Positions 8,379-16,047 of a stretch of DNA of 64,000 nucleotides are shown here, in pieces; within the stretch, counting starts at the first letter, position 1, and the number at the start of each line of letters is the position of its first letter. Source of the DNA: Crenobacter intestini. Lineage in GTDB: Bacteria > Pseudomonadota > Gammaproteobacteria > Burkholderiales > Chromobacteriaceae. A program made the position numbers and the translations under genes. The DNA is taken from assembly GCF_004919095.1 (NCBI RefSeq), contig NZ_STGJ01000003.1, positions 124,001 through 188,000 on the forward strand, written 5' to 3'. The notes below the pieces were generated by a model. The model was not told the DNA's origin. It ran no database searches and worked only from the letters and a program-made list of their open reading frames with translations.

Positions 8379-9802
8379 CGGTCGGACTCCGGTGGGGGGG
8401 CGTGCCATTTTGGCGAGCCGCTGGCAGCTTGTCCATCGGCGCTGGTGTCGGTGGCGAGTCCCAGTCTCGATAGCCGGGAGATCAGCGTGGTGCGCGGCAA
8501 TTTGAGCGCGCGGGCGGCGGCCGAGAGGTTGCCCGCGTGTTCGGCGAGCGCGCCTTGCAGCAGATGCCCCTCGAAGCGCGCCAATTGTTCGCGCAGGCCC
8601 TCGGTGTCGTGGCGGACGGGCGCGAGCGCGGCCGGCAGCGGGCCGGGCGAGGGCAGCGCGTCCTCGTTGAAATAGAGCCGCGCCAGCACGCTGCCCTGAT
8701 CGCGTGCGAGCAGCAGGCTGCGCCGGATCACGTTTTCCAGTTCGCGCACGTTGCCCGGCCAGTCGTGCGCCATCAGTTCATCCAGCGCATGCTGGCCGAT
8801 CGACGTCACCTGCGGGTTCAGTTGCGGCGCGTAACGGGCGACGAAGCGGCGCGCGAGCAGCGCGACGTCGCTTGCGCGCTTGCGCAGCGGCGGGATGGCG
8901 ACCACGCCGACGTTGAGCCGGTAGTAGAGGTCTTCGCGCAGGCGGCCGTCGCGTACGGCGGCAAGCGGTGGCTGGTTGAGCGCGGCGATCAGCCGCACAT
9001 CGGTGCGCAGCGGCTTCTCGGCGCCCAAGGGCAGGAAGCTGCCGTCCTGCAGCACGCGCAGCAGCTTGCTTTGCAGCGCGATCGGCATCGAGTTGATCTC
9101 GTCGAGGAACAGCGTGCCGCCGTCGGCCAGCGAGAACAGCCCCTTGCGGTTTTCGGCGCCGGTGAACGCGCCGCGGGTGGTGCCGAACAGCGTGCTCTCG
9201 ATCAGGTTTTCCGGCACCGCCGCGCAATTGAGGCACAGCATGGGCAGGTGCGCGCGCGGGCTGGCCGCGTGCGCGCGCCGCGCGAACAGCTCCTTGCCGG
9301 TGCCGGTCTCGCCGTGGATCAGGATGGGCAACTCGCACGCGGCGAAGGTGTCGACCGCATCCAGTTGCGCGGTGAGCGCCGGGTGTTCGCCGACGATTTC
9401 CGGTGCCTTCTCGGCGCGGCCCCGGGTTTCGGGCGGCCGTTCGATGCGGCCGATCTCGATGGCGCCGATGATGGTGCCGTCGCGCCCGGTCAGCGGTTGC
9501 GCGCTGTGCACATAGTGCAGCAGTTCGCCGCCGGCGCCGCTATACGCCTGGTAATTGTCGACAAAGCGCTGCCCGTCCTCCACGCAGCGCAGCAAGGTGC
9601 TGTCCTCGGCCTTCAGCCACGGGCTGACTTCGAGCACATGGCGGCCGATGATGCTTTTCGGGTCTACGCCGTCCATGCGCGCGCTGGCGCGGTTGTAATA
9701 AACGAATACCCCGCCGGCGTCGACGATGGTGACCGGCTGCTCGAGGTGGTCGAATACCTTGCCCAGGCTGTCGGCCAGCCAGTGGATTTCCTTCATGCGC
9801 AT
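8375..9802 (-). CDS. Sigma-54-dependent transcriptional activator, PAS-AAA-Fis (RocR-like)
   Basis: The protein of about 475 residues has an N-terminal PAS sensor (about 10-120), an AAA+ domain with Walker A GETGTGKE (164-171) and the sigma-54 contact loop GAFTGA (211-216), Walker [11 protein letters not shown], and a C-terminal Fis-type helix-turn-helix ([20 protein letters not shown]). This is the layout of RocR/AcoR-type activators of amino-acid catabolism. It is divergent from an ArcD-like antiporter, its most likely target, with 230 bases between. The start is uncertain: ATG codons at 9802 and 9796 and an upstream GTG are all possible. Its stop overlaps the SprT-like gene (ATGA). Confidence 0.9.
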   Translation of the reverse strand: MRMKEIHWLADSLGKVFDHLEQPVTIVDAGGVFVYYNRASARMDGVDPKSIIGRHVLEVSPWLKAEDSTLLRCVEDGQRFVDNYQAYSGAGGELLHYVHSAQPLTGRDGTIIGAIEIGRIERPPETRGRAEKAPEIVGEHPALTAQLDAVDTFAACELPILIHGETGTGKELFARRAHAASPRAHLPMLCLNCAAVPENLIESTLFGTTRGAFTGAENRKGLFSLADGGTLFLDEINSMPIALQSKLLRVLQDGSFLPLGAEKPLRTDVRLIAALNQPPLAAVRDGRLREDLYYRLNVGVVAIPPLRKRASDVALLARRFVARYAPQLNPQVTSIGQHALDELMAHDWPGNVRELENVIRRSLLLARDQGSVLARLYFNEDALPSPGPLPAALAPVRHDTEGLREQLARFEGHLLQGALAEHAGNLSAAARALKLPRTTLISRLSRLGLATDTSADGQAASGSPKWHAPPPESDR

Positions 9803-10032
9803 CGCCTGAATGTTCACTCTGCCGGCATTGTGCCCTGCAGCCTGGCAAGTGCAAAGCAAATGCGCGCTTTTGTGCGAATCCGGTCGAGGTTGACCTCGAT
9901 CAACGGTCGTTTTTGAACATTCGTGGCGCCTGATGTACGATATGGCGACATAATATTGCAAAGAACAGACTGTGGTAGCCGTAGCCCGGGCTGGCTGCCA
10001 CCCGGAATTTTCATTGGCGTAAGGGGGCGATC

Positions 10033-11451
10033 ATGGCATCGCAACAGGGAAAACTGGGGACGCTGGCGCTGACAGGGCTGGTGGTCGGGGCGATTGTCGG
10101 CAGCGGGGTGTTCGCGCTGCCGCAGAACATGGCCGAAGGTGCCGGCGCCGGCGCGATCCTGATCGCGTGGGCGGTCACCTTTGTCGGCATGTTCGCGCTG
10201 ACGCGCATCTTCCAGTGGCTGACGCTCAGCCGGCCGGACATCACCGACGGCGTGTACGGCTACGCCCGGCAAGGCTTCGGCGAGTATCTGGGGTTCAGCG
10301 CCGCCTGGGGCTACTGGATGTCGGTGTGGATAGGCAGCACCGGCTACCTGGTGGTGATGTTTAGCGCCTTGGGTTCGTTTGGCGCGCTCTCCTTCTTTGG
10401 CGACGGCACCACCTTGCCGGCGATGGCCGGCGGCCTCGTGGTGCTCGCGCTGATGCACGGCTTCGTGTTGATGGGGGTGCGCTCGGCGGCCATCCTCAAT
10501 ACGGTGGTCACCATCGCCAAGGTGGTGCCGATCGGCCTCTTCATCGTCTGCGTCGGCCTCGCTTTCCGCGTCGAGACCTTCAACCTCGACTTCTGGGGTA
10601 GCCCCGAACTTGGCAGCATCGCCGACCAGGTGAAGAACACCATGCTGTATACGGTGTGGGTGTTCCTCGGCATCGAGTGCGCGACGGTGTACGCGAACCG
10701 CGCGCGCGACATGGCGACCGTCAGCCGTGCCACGCTGCTGGGCTTTCTGATCACCATCGGCCTGTTTGTCTGCGTGTCGGTGCTGTCGCTGGGGGTCGTC
10801 CCGCAGGAGGAGCTGGCGGCGATGAAGAACCCGTCGATGGCCGCGGTGATGGCGCGCGCGGTCGGTCCGTGGGGCGGGGCGCTGGTCAATGTCGGCCTGA
10901 TCCTGTCGGTCGGTGGCGCCTTCCTCGCGTGGTCGCTGATCTCCAGCGAAATGCTCTATCTCGCCGCGCGCGGCGACAAGCACACCGCGCCTGCGCTGTT
11001 CGGCCGCCTCAACGCCAACGGCACGCCGGCCAACGCGCTGTGGCTGACCAACGGCCTGATCGGCTGCCTCTTGGTGATCAACCACTTCAACGAAGCCGGC
11101 TACAACATCCTGATCCAGCTCGCCTCGTCGATGGCGCTGATCCCGTACTTCCTGTGCGCGGCGTTCGGGCTGAAGCTCGCGCTGGGTGCGCCGGCAGGGC
11201 GGGGCGGCATGCTGGCGGTCACCGCGCTGGGTACCGCCTACGGGGTGTGGCTGATCTACGCGGGCGGGCTCTCCTACCTGCTGCTGTCAATGATCCTCTA
11301 CGTGCCGGCGCTGGGCTTCTTCTGGCAGGCGCGCCGCGAGCGCGGCCTGCCGGTGTTCGCCGGGCCGCACGAGCAGGCGTTCGCCGCGCTGGTGGTACTT
11401 GGCGCGTGTTCGGCGCTGTACATGCTCGCGCAGGGGACGTTCTCGCTATAA
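10033..11451 (+). CDS. APC-family basic amino acid antiporter (ArcD-like)
   Basis: This 472-residue, roughly 12-helix membrane protein begins with the APC-superfamily signature GLVVGAIVGSGVFALPQNMA in helix 1. It resembles arginine:ornithine or lysine:cadaverine antiporters of the ArcD/CadB/YjdE group, which exchange a basic amino acid for its breakdown product. No arcA, arcB or arcC genes follow, so the exact substrate is open. The start has the weak site AAGGGGGCGATC before ATG. The neighbouring divergent RocR-like sigma-54 activator supports amino-acid-induced expression; a weak -24/-12-like sequence at about 9943-9960 has the wrong spacing. Confidence 0.85.
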   Translation: MASQQGKLGTLALTGLVVGAIVGSGVFALPQNMAEGAGAGAILIAWAVTFVGMFALTRIFQWLTLSRPDITDGVYGYARQGFGEYLGFSAAWGYWMSVWIGSTGYLVVMFSALGSFGALSFFGDGTTLPAMAGGLVVLALMHGFVLMGVRSAAILNTVVTIAKVVPIGLFIVCVGLAFRVETFNLDFWGSPELGSIADQVKNTMLYTVWVFLGIECATVYANRARDMATVSRATLLGFLITIGLFVCVSVLSLGVVPQEELAAMKNPSMAAVMARAVGPWGGALVNVGLILSVGGAFLAWSLISSEMLYLAARGDKHTAPALFGRLNANGTPANALWLTNGLIGCLLVINHFNEAGYNILIQLASSMALIPYFLCAAFGLKLALGAPAGRGGMLAVTALGTAYGVWLIYAGGLSYLLLSMILYVPALGFFWQARRERGLPVFAGPHEQAFAALVVLGACSALYMLAQGTFSL

Positions 11452-11515
11452 GGGCGCGGCGCCGCCTGCCAGCTGCTAGTCTCGATGGATGGACTTCAGC
11501 CGGGAGTGAACGGAC

Positions 11516-12901
11516 ATGGGCATGCTGCCGCCTGTCGAATTCGTCGTGCTGGGCGGCGGCCTTGCCGGGCGCCGCCTCGCCTGCGACCTTGCCCGCCTCG
11601 GGCAGCAGGGCATCCTGATCGAATACCACGCCTTCGGCGGGGCGACCCTCAACGTCGCCTGCCTGCCCGACGCGATGCTGGTGCGGGCCGCGCGGATCGC
11701 GCGGCAGATCCGGCGCGGCGAGGGTTGCGGCGTCGGGCAGGGCGACGCCGGCGTCGACCTGGGGCGGCTCTTTTCGGCCGTCGGCGCCACCGTCAGCGCC
11801 GCGCGTTCGCACGACCTGGCGTTATGGCCGGCCGACCGTGTCGAACTCGTGATCGGCCAGGGCAGGCTGATCGAACCCGACCGCGTCGAGGTCGCGCTCG
11901 CCGACGGTACCTTCCGCCGCGTCCGCACGCGGCGCGTCTTTGTCGCCACCGGCACCACGGTGGCGACGCCCGATATCCCCGGCCTGTCCGGCGCGTGTCC
12001 GCTGACGCCGCGCGAACTGTTCCGCCTGACCCGGGTGCCGCCGCAACTGGTGATCCTGGGGGCGAGCTTCGGCGGCATGGCGTACGCGCAGGCCTTCGCG
12101 GCGCTGGGCGCCGAGGTCACGCTGATCGACGAGCACGAGCGGGTCGCCCGTTTCGAGGACGCGGTGTTTTCCGACGCGCTCGCCCAACAGTTGCGCCACG
12201 AGGGGGTCAGGCTGTTGACGTCGACCCGGGTGAGCGGGGTGTCCGGGCTGAGCGGCGAGGGGGTGACGCTGTCGCTCGAACAGGGCCGGCAGCAGTTCGA
12301 GCTCGACGCGAGCGACATCCTGCTCGCCGGCGCGCGGCAGCCGCTGACCCGCAATATCGGCCTGGAGGCGGTCGGCGTGCGGCTTGACGCGCACGGCTGC
12401 ATCGTCGTCGACGAGACGCTGAAGAGCTCGGTCGACGGCATCTACGCATTGGGCGACGTCGCCGCGTACCCGACGCCGGGGCACGCGGTCAGCGACGACG
12501 CGCGTGTCGCGCTGTCGCTGTACGGCGCGCCGCCGCGGACCACCGCGGGGCGGGTGCTGCCGCGCATCGCCTTTGTCGACCCCGAGTACGCGCGCATCGG
12601 CCTGTCGGAAGCCGAGGCGCGCCAGGCGGGGATTGCGGTGCGGGTGTGCCGGCTGCCGATGCACGCGGTGACCCGCGCGTGGTCGGAAGGGGAACTGGGC
12701 GGGTTGATGCAGGCGGTGCTCGCCGAGGACGACGGGCGCATCCTGGGTTTCGCGATGCTGGGAATCGGTGCCGGAGACGTGACCTCGGCGGTGCAGGTCG
12801 CGATGCACGCAGGCTTGCCCGCTGCGGCGCTGGCCGAGCTGCCGCTGGCGCACCCGACCGCCGCCGAGGCGCTCAACGTGCTGTTCGGCAGCGGCGCTTG
12901 A
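11516..12901 (+). CDS. Pyridine nucleotide-disulfide oxidoreductase-like flavoprotein lacking one redox Cys
   Basis: The 461-residue protein has the layout of dihydrolipoamide dehydrogenase or mercuric reductase: N-terminal FAD motif VVLGGGLAGRR, second Rossmann motif LVILGASFGGMAYAQAFAALG, FAD motif GIYALGDVA, and C-terminal dimerization domain with the HPT...E dyad (LAHPTAAEALN). The redox-active CxxxxC that normally follows the first FAD motif reads GGATLNVACLP, so the first cysteine is Thr44 and only Cys49 remains. A normal disulfide exchange is therefore unlikely. It may be an NAD(P)H-dependent flavoprotein with another acceptor. No E2 or mer genes are nearby, which fits a stand-alone paralogue. 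Confidence 0.82.
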   Translation: MGMLPPVEFVVLGGGLAGRRLACDLARLGQQGILIEYHAFGGATLNVACLPDAMLVRAARIARQIRRGEGCGVGQGDAGVDLGRLFSAVGATVSAARSHDLALWPADRVELVIGQGRLIEPDRVEVALADGTFRRVRTRRVFVATGTTVATPDIPGLSGACPLTPRELFRLTRVPPQLVILGASFGGMAYAQAFAALGAEVTLIDEHERVARFEDAVFSDALAQQLRHEGVRLLTSTRVSGVSGLSGEGVTLSLEQGRQQFELDASDILLAGARQPLTRNIGLEAVGVRLDAHGCIVVDETLKSSVDGIYALGDVAAYPTPGHAVSDDARVALSLYGAPPRTTAGRVLPRIAFVDPEYARIGLSEAEARQAGIAVRVCRLPMHAVTRAWSEGELGGLMQAVLAEDDGRILGFAMLGIGAGDVTSAVQVAMHAGLPAAALAELPLAHPTAAEALNVLFGSGA

Positions 12902-12909
12902 GTATGCGG

Positions 12910-13698
12910 TTAGACGCCGAGCGCAGCCATCAGGCCCATGGTTAGCACGAAACAGGTGACGCCGGTCAGGATCAGGTTGATCATCCGCTCGCGCTCGAAG
13001 CGGCTCTCCAGGTGTTCCTTGTGCGAGGCCATGCGCGCGCGCGCGTCCTGCGCCTCGACGCGCAGGGTGTTTTCCTCGGCGACAAGGCCGATCAGCGCCT
13101 CGCAGCTCAAGTCACGCACCGTCTGCAGGTCCCATACCGCGAGCAACTGGTCGGCACGGCCCTTGAAGCAGCAGCCGGCGCGCTGTTCATGGTCGAACCA
13201 CTCGAAGTCGAACCCCTGGCTTGCGTAGAAGCTGTTGCGGCGCAGCCTGCTCTCCTCGTCGGCGGCTTCGTCAGGGTGCAGCAGGATGCGGGCAACGGCG
13301 TAGTCGGGGTAGCGCTGTTTCGCCCACAGGATGGTCTGCGCGAACAGATAGGCCGGCAGGCCGTGCCCGGCAAGCGTCTCGCTGACCGGGATGCCGCCCT
13401 TGGGACCGAAGTGCAGCGTGCGGCTGTCGTGGTCGGCGATCACCCACGCGCTGTTGAGCGTGTCGTACCATTTCGCGTCGTCGCCGTCGAGCAGTTGCCA
13501 GTCTTCACCGTACTGGCGCATGCACGCGCGCAGCTGCACGCGGAAGGTGTCGGACGTGGCGCGCTGGCCGCGCAGCTTGCGTACCAGCGCGAACACGGTC
13601 TGGCTGCCTGCGGGCAGAGCGAGCACCGCCTCGGATTGCGCTTCGGTGCCGGCGAGCAGTTCGTCGGCGCTCAGGGCTTGTTGGGTGGCGTTTTCCAT
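12910..13698 (-). CDS. Unknown protein with C-terminal membrane anchor
   Basis: I do not recognise this 262-residue protein. The N-terminal 200 residues look soluble and globular, including an FGPKGGIPVSETLAG stretch, a segment RILLHPDEAADEESRLRRNSF, and a CC pair (GCCFKGRAD). A charged, probably coiled-coil region (about 205-238, rich in Glu, Arg and Ala) leads to one hydrophobic segment at the very end (about 241-260), as in a tail-anchored membrane protein. It converges on the flavoprotein gene with only eight bases between, and lies just downstream of the tRNA array terminator on the same strand, so it probably has its own promoter near 13700-13740. Confidence 0.75.
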   Translation of the reverse strand: MENATQQALSADELLAGTEAQSEAVLALPAGSQTVFALVRKLRGQRATSDTFRVQLRACMRQYGEDWQLLDGDDAKWYDTLNSAWVIADHDSRTLHFGPKGGIPVSETLAGHGLPAYLFAQTILWAKQRYPDYAVARILLHPDEAADEESRLRRNSFYASQGFDFEWFDHEQRAGCCFKGRADQLLAVWDLQTVRDLSCEALIGLVAEENTLRVEAQDARARMASHKEHLESRFERERMINLILTGVTCFVLTMGLMAALGV

Positions 13699-13741
13699 GC
13701 GGTGCCTCTATCGCTTGCGTGGTTTGGCGGCGCGGGACGTG

Positions 13742-13773
13742 AAAAAGCCCTGCTTGCGTGCAAGCAGGGCTTT
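13742..13773 (-). terminator. Rho-independent terminator of the tRNA array
   Basis: A 13-base-pair stem, AAAGCCCTGCTTG (13744-13756) pairing with CAAGCAGGGCTTT (13761-13773), has the loop CGTG. Read on the minus strand it is followed by a T-run (complement of 13742-13746). It stands five bases after the last tRNA-Asp and ends the array transcript. Confidence 0.9.
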
Positions 13774-13778
13774 CTGGC

Positions 13779-13855
13779 TGGCGGAGTGGACGGGACTCGA
13801 ACCCGCGACCCCCGGCGTGACAGGCCGGTATTCTAACCAACTGAACTACCACTCC
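13779..13855 (-). tRNA. tRNA-Asp (GTC), copy 1
   Basis: A 77-base gene including encoded CCA. On the minus strand it starts GGAGTGGTAGTTCAGTTGG, with anticodon stem-loop CCGGC-CTGTCAC-GCCGG, anticodon GTC. This is the last tRNA of the array, next to the terminator. All six Asp copies have the same sequence. Confidence 0.95.
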
Positions 13856-13870
13856 AAAAATCAAATTGTC

Positions 13871-13946
13871 TGGTGGGCGCTGACGGGATCGAACCGCCGA
13901 CATTCTGCTTGTAAGGCAGACGCTCTACCAACTGAGCTAAGCGCCC
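13871..13946 (-). tRNA. tRNA-Val (TAC), copy 1
   Basis: A 76-base gene with encoded CCA. The minus strand starts GGGCGCTTAGCTCAGTTGG; the anticodon loop CTTACAA gives anticodon TAC. All arms are regular. Confidence 0.95.
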
Positions 13947-13969
13947 AGACCTTGTACTGCTTGCGTTAT

Positions 13970-14046
13970 TGGCGGAGTGGACGGGACTCGAACCCGCGAC
14001 CCCCGGCGTGACAGGCCGGTATTCTAACCAACTGAACTACCACTCC
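13970..14046 (-). tRNA. tRNA-Asp (GTC), copy 2
   Basis: Identical to copy 1, 191 bases upstream in the array, with encoded CCA. It is part of the perfect tandem duplication. Confidence 0.95.
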
Positions 14047-14061
14047 AAAAATCAAATTGTC

Positions 14062-14137
14062 TGGTGGGCGCTGACGGGATCGAACCGCCGACATTCTGCT
14101 TGTAAGGCAGACGCTCTACCAACTGAGCTAAGCGCCC
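14062..14137 (-). tRNA. tRNA-Val (TAC), copy 2
   Basis: Identical to the tRNA-Val(TAC) at 13871-13946, at an offset of 191 bases, with encoded CCA. Confidence 0.95.
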
Positions 14138-14160
14138 AGACCTTGTACTGCTTGCGTTAT

Positions 14161-14237
14161 TGGCGGAGTGGACGGGACTCGAACCCGCGACCCCCGGCGT
14201 GACAGGCCGGTATTCTAACCAACTGAACTACCACTCC
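14161..14237 (-). tRNA. tRNA-Asp (GTC), copy 3
   Basis: A 77-base gene identical to the other Asp copies. It marks the upstream end of the duplicated tract; the spacer beyond it (AAAC) differs. Confidence 0.95.
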
Positions 14238-14242
14238 AAAAC

Positions 14243-14319
14243 TGGTGGGCGGTACTGGACTCGAACCAGCGACCCCTGCCGTGTGAAGGCAGTGCTCTAC
14301 CAACTGAGACTAACCGCCC
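14243..14319 (-). tRNA. tRNA-Val (CAC), copy 1, with an extra base before the D arm
   Basis: The minus strand reads GGGCGGTTAGTCTCAGTTGG at the start; the anticodon stem-loop CTGCC-TTCACAC-GGCAG gives anticodon CAC. The D stem that would normally read GCTC/GAGC is GTCTC/GAGC, one base longer on the 5' side, making the gene 77 rather than 76 bases. Acceptor, anticodon and T arms are regular. Confidence 0.9.
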
Positions 14320-14338
14320 GGAAAACTATGCGTGAGGT

Positions 14339-14415
14339 TGGCGGAGTGGACGGGACTCGAACCCGCGACCCCCGGCGTGACAGGCCGGTATTCTAACCAA
14401 CTGAACTACCACTCC
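14339..14415 (-). tRNA. tRNA-Asp (GTC), copy 4
   Basis: Same 77-base sequence as the other Asp copies, with encoded CCA, between a tRNA-Val(TAC) and a tRNA-Val(CAC). Confidence 0.95.
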
Positions 14416-14429
14416 ATAACCATCTTGCT

Positions 14430-14505
14430 TGGTGGGCGCTGACGGGATCGAACCGCCGACATTCTGCTTGTAAGGCAGACGCTCTACCAACTGAGCTAAG
14501 CGCCC
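14430..14505 (-). tRNA. tRNA-Val (TAC), copy 3
   Basis: Same 76-base gene as the other TAC copies; anticodon loop CTTACAA. Confidence 0.95.
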
Positions 14506-14526
14506 GATCCGGTACTAAATTATTGT

Positions 14527-14603
14527 TGGCGGAGTGGACGGGACTCGAACCCGCGACCCCCGGCGTGACAGGCCGGTATTCTAACCAACTGAACTACCAC
14601 TCC
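14527..14603 (-). tRNA. tRNA-Asp (GTC), copy 5
   Basis: Same 77-base sequence as the other Asp copies, with encoded CCA. Confidence 0.95.
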
Positions 14604-14608
14604 ATAAC

Positions 14609-14685
14609 TGGTGGGCGGTACTGGACTCGAACCAGCGACCCCTGCCGTGTGAAGGCAGTGCTCTACCAACTGAGACTAACCGCCC
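14609..14685 (-). tRNA. tRNA-Val (CAC), copy 2, with an extra base before the D arm
   Basis: Identical to the CAC gene at 14243-14319, including the extra base (GTCTC in place of GCTC). Its presence in both copies argues against a sequencing error. Confidence 0.9.
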
Positions 14686-14706
14686 GGAAAACCGATAGCG
14701 AAGGTG

Positions 14707-14783
14707 TGGCGGAGTGGACGGGACTCGAACCCGCGACCCCCGGCGTGACAGGCCGGTATTCTAACCAACTGAACTACCACTCC
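14707..14783 (-). tRNA. tRNA-Asp (GTC), copy 6
   Basis: Same 77-base sequence as the other Asp copies; the second gene from the promoter. Confidence 0.95.
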
Positions 14784-14793
14784 ATGGACCTTC

Positions 14794-14869
14794 TGGTGGG
14801 CGCTGACGGGATCGAACCGCCGACATTCTGCTTGTAAGGCAGACGCTCTACCAACTGAGCTAAGCGCCC
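14794..14869 (-). tRNA. tRNA-Val (TAC), copy 4, first gene of the array
   Basis: Same 76-base gene as the other TAC copies. It is nearest the array promoter, whose -10 element is about 37 bases upstream. Confidence 0.95.
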
Positions 14870-14906
14870 TTCGCCGCGACATGCTGCGTCGTTCAGCGAG
14901 GACGGC

Positions 14907-14935
14907 ATTAAAACACATGCTGTTTTTTCACGCAA
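14907..14935 (-). promoter_or_regulatory. Promoter of the Val/Asp tRNA array
   Basis: On the minus strand a -35 TTGCGT (14935-14930) and a -10 TTTAAT (14912-14907) are separated by exactly 17 bases. The bases after the -10 are GC-rich (GCCGTCCTCGC), the discriminator type of stringently controlled stable RNA promoters. An AT-rich palindrome sits six bases upstream of the -35 where an UP element would be. Confidence 0.7.
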
Positions 14936-14941
14936 GGCGCA

Positions 14942-14961
14942 TTTGGAAAATATTTTCCAAA
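14942..14961. promoter_or_regulatory. Perfect 20-base AT-rich palindrome between the tRNA array and accA
   Basis: TTTGGAAAATATTTTCCAAA is its own reverse complement over all 20 bases. It is immediately upstream of the tRNA promoter -35 and about 120 bases upstream of accA, so it could be an UP element, a regulator site for either gene, or both. Confidence 0.6.
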
Positions 14962-14963
14962 AA

Positions 14964-14988
14964 CAGCGCAAGTCGGCAATTTGCGCTG
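14964..14988. promoter_or_regulatory. Inverted repeat in the accA upstream region
   Basis: CAGCGCAA (14964-14971) and TTGCGCTG (14981-14988) are exact reverse complements with nine bases between. It lies three bases beyond the 20-base palindrome and about 95 bases before the accA start. No T-run follows, so it is more likely an operator than a terminator. Confidence 0.4.
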
Positions 14989-15081
14989 CCCTGCACGCAT
15001 TTTGTCCGACAAGCATGATGACGTGTGCTATCTGCCGGCGGTATCATCGCCCGATTCGCCTTTATAGGGAAGATGGCAACA

Positions 15082-16047
15082 ATGAAGACGACCTTTCTCG
15101 ATTTTGAGCAGCCGATTGCCGAGCTCGAGAACAAGATAGAAGAGTTGCGCTACGTGCAGGACGACTCGGTGCTCGACATCTCCGAGGAGATCGAGCGCCT
15201 GCAAAAGAAAAGCCAGGAACTGACCCGCGCCCTGTACGCCAAGCTTTCGCCCGCGCAGGTCTCGCAGGTCGCCCGCCACCCGCAGCGTCCGTATTCGCTC
15301 GACTATATCGGCGCGATGTTCACCGACTTCCACGAGTTGCACGGCGACCGAGCGTTTGCCGACGACGCGGCGATCGTCGGCGGCCTGGCTCGTTTCAACG
15401 GGCAGGCGGTCGTGGTGATCGGCCACCAGAAGGGGCGCGACACCAAGGAGAAGTTGCTGCGCAACTTCGGCATGCCGCGTCCGGAGGGCTACCGCAAGGC
15501 GCTGCGCCTGATGAAGCTGGCCGAGAAGTTCAGCCTGCCGGTGATGACCTTCATCGATACCCCGGGTGCGTACCCGGGTATCGGTGCCGAGGAGCGCGGC
15601 CAGTCCGAGGCGATCGGCCGCAACCTCTACGAGATGGCCAAACTGCGCGTGCCGGTGATCTGCACGGTGATCGGCGAGGGCGGCTCCGGCGGCGCGCTGG
15701 CGATTGCGGTGGGCGATTGCGTGAACATGCTGCAGTACTCGACGTACTCGGTGATCTCGCCGGAAGGTTGCGCGTCCATCCTGTGGAAGACCGCGGAGCG
15801 GGCCGCCGACGCGGCCGAGGCGCTGGGCATCACCGCACACCGCCTGAAGTCGCTCGGCCTGGTCGACCGCGTGGTGAACGAGCCCGCAGGCGGCGCGCAC
15901 CGTGACCACGCGGCGATGATGGTCGCGCTCAAGCGGGTGCTGCAGGAAGAGCTCAAGGAGTTGCAGTCGCGCGGCATCGACGAGCTGCTGCGCCAGCGTT
16001 TCGATCGCCTGATGGACTATGGACGCTACAAGGAAGAGGCCGCGTAA
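15082..16047 (+). CDS. accA: Acetyl-CoA carboxylase carboxyltransferase subunit alpha
   Basis: AccA forms with AccD the carboxyltransferase that makes malonyl-CoA for fatty acid synthesis. The chosen ATG gives the standard N-terminus [19 protein letters not shown] and 321 residues, normal for the family; an ATG nine bases upstream (15073) is closer to the AGGGA site and cannot be excluded. Family motifs include [43 protein letters not shown] and [11 protein letters not shown]. accD is in the same window (42.1 kb) but not adjacent. The tilS frame overlaps the accA end by 29 bases. Confidence 0.96.
   Translation: MKTTFLDFEQPIAELENKIEELRYVQDDSVLDISEEIERLQKKSQELTRALYAKLSPAQVSQVARHPQRPYSLDYIGAMFTDFHELHGDRAFADDAAIVGGLARFNGQAVVVIGHQKGRDTKEKLLRNFGMPRPEGYRKALRLMKLAEKFSLPVMTFIDTPGAYPGIGAEERGQSEAIGRNLYEMAKLRVPVICTVIGEGGSGGALAIAVGDCVNMLQYSTYSVISPEGCASILWKTAERAADAAEALGITAHRLKSLGLVDRVVNEPAGGAHRDHAAMMVALKRVLQEELKELQSRGIDELLRQRFDRLMDYGRYKEEAA

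Larger units (their letters stand above)
13779..14237. repeat. Perfect 191-base tandem duplication within the tRNA array
   Basis: Bases 13779-13969 (tRNA-Asp, spacer, tRNA-Val, spacer) recur unchanged at 13970-14160, including both non-coding spacers AAAAATCAAATTGTC and AGACCTTGTACTGCTTGCG. The identity continues through the next tRNA-Asp to 14237, so 268 bases match at an offset of 191. Identical spacers point to a recent duplication or ongoing unequal recombination. Confidence 0.92.

Noticed and set aside
9943-9960. TGGCGAC...TTGCA as a sigma-54 -24/-12 promoter of the antiporter gene
   Set aside because: The GG and GC are 12 bases apart rather than 10, so it does not fit the consensus; the true site may be elsewhere in the 230-base gap.
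13779-14837. Several open frames across the tRNA array beginning MAEWTGLEPATPGV
   Set aside because: They are the complement of tRNA-Asp read in frame; the repeats of the same peptide come from repeated tRNA genes, not from coding selection.
13779-14869. Regularly spaced 77-base repeats that look like a CRISPR array
   Set aside because: The repeated units fold as tRNA-Asp and tRNA-Val with encoded CCA, the spacers are short and partly identical, and there are no cas genes.
14942-14988. Palindromes upstream of accA as a rho-independent terminator
   Set aside because: No T-run follows either stem on either strand, and the array already ends at 13742-13773.
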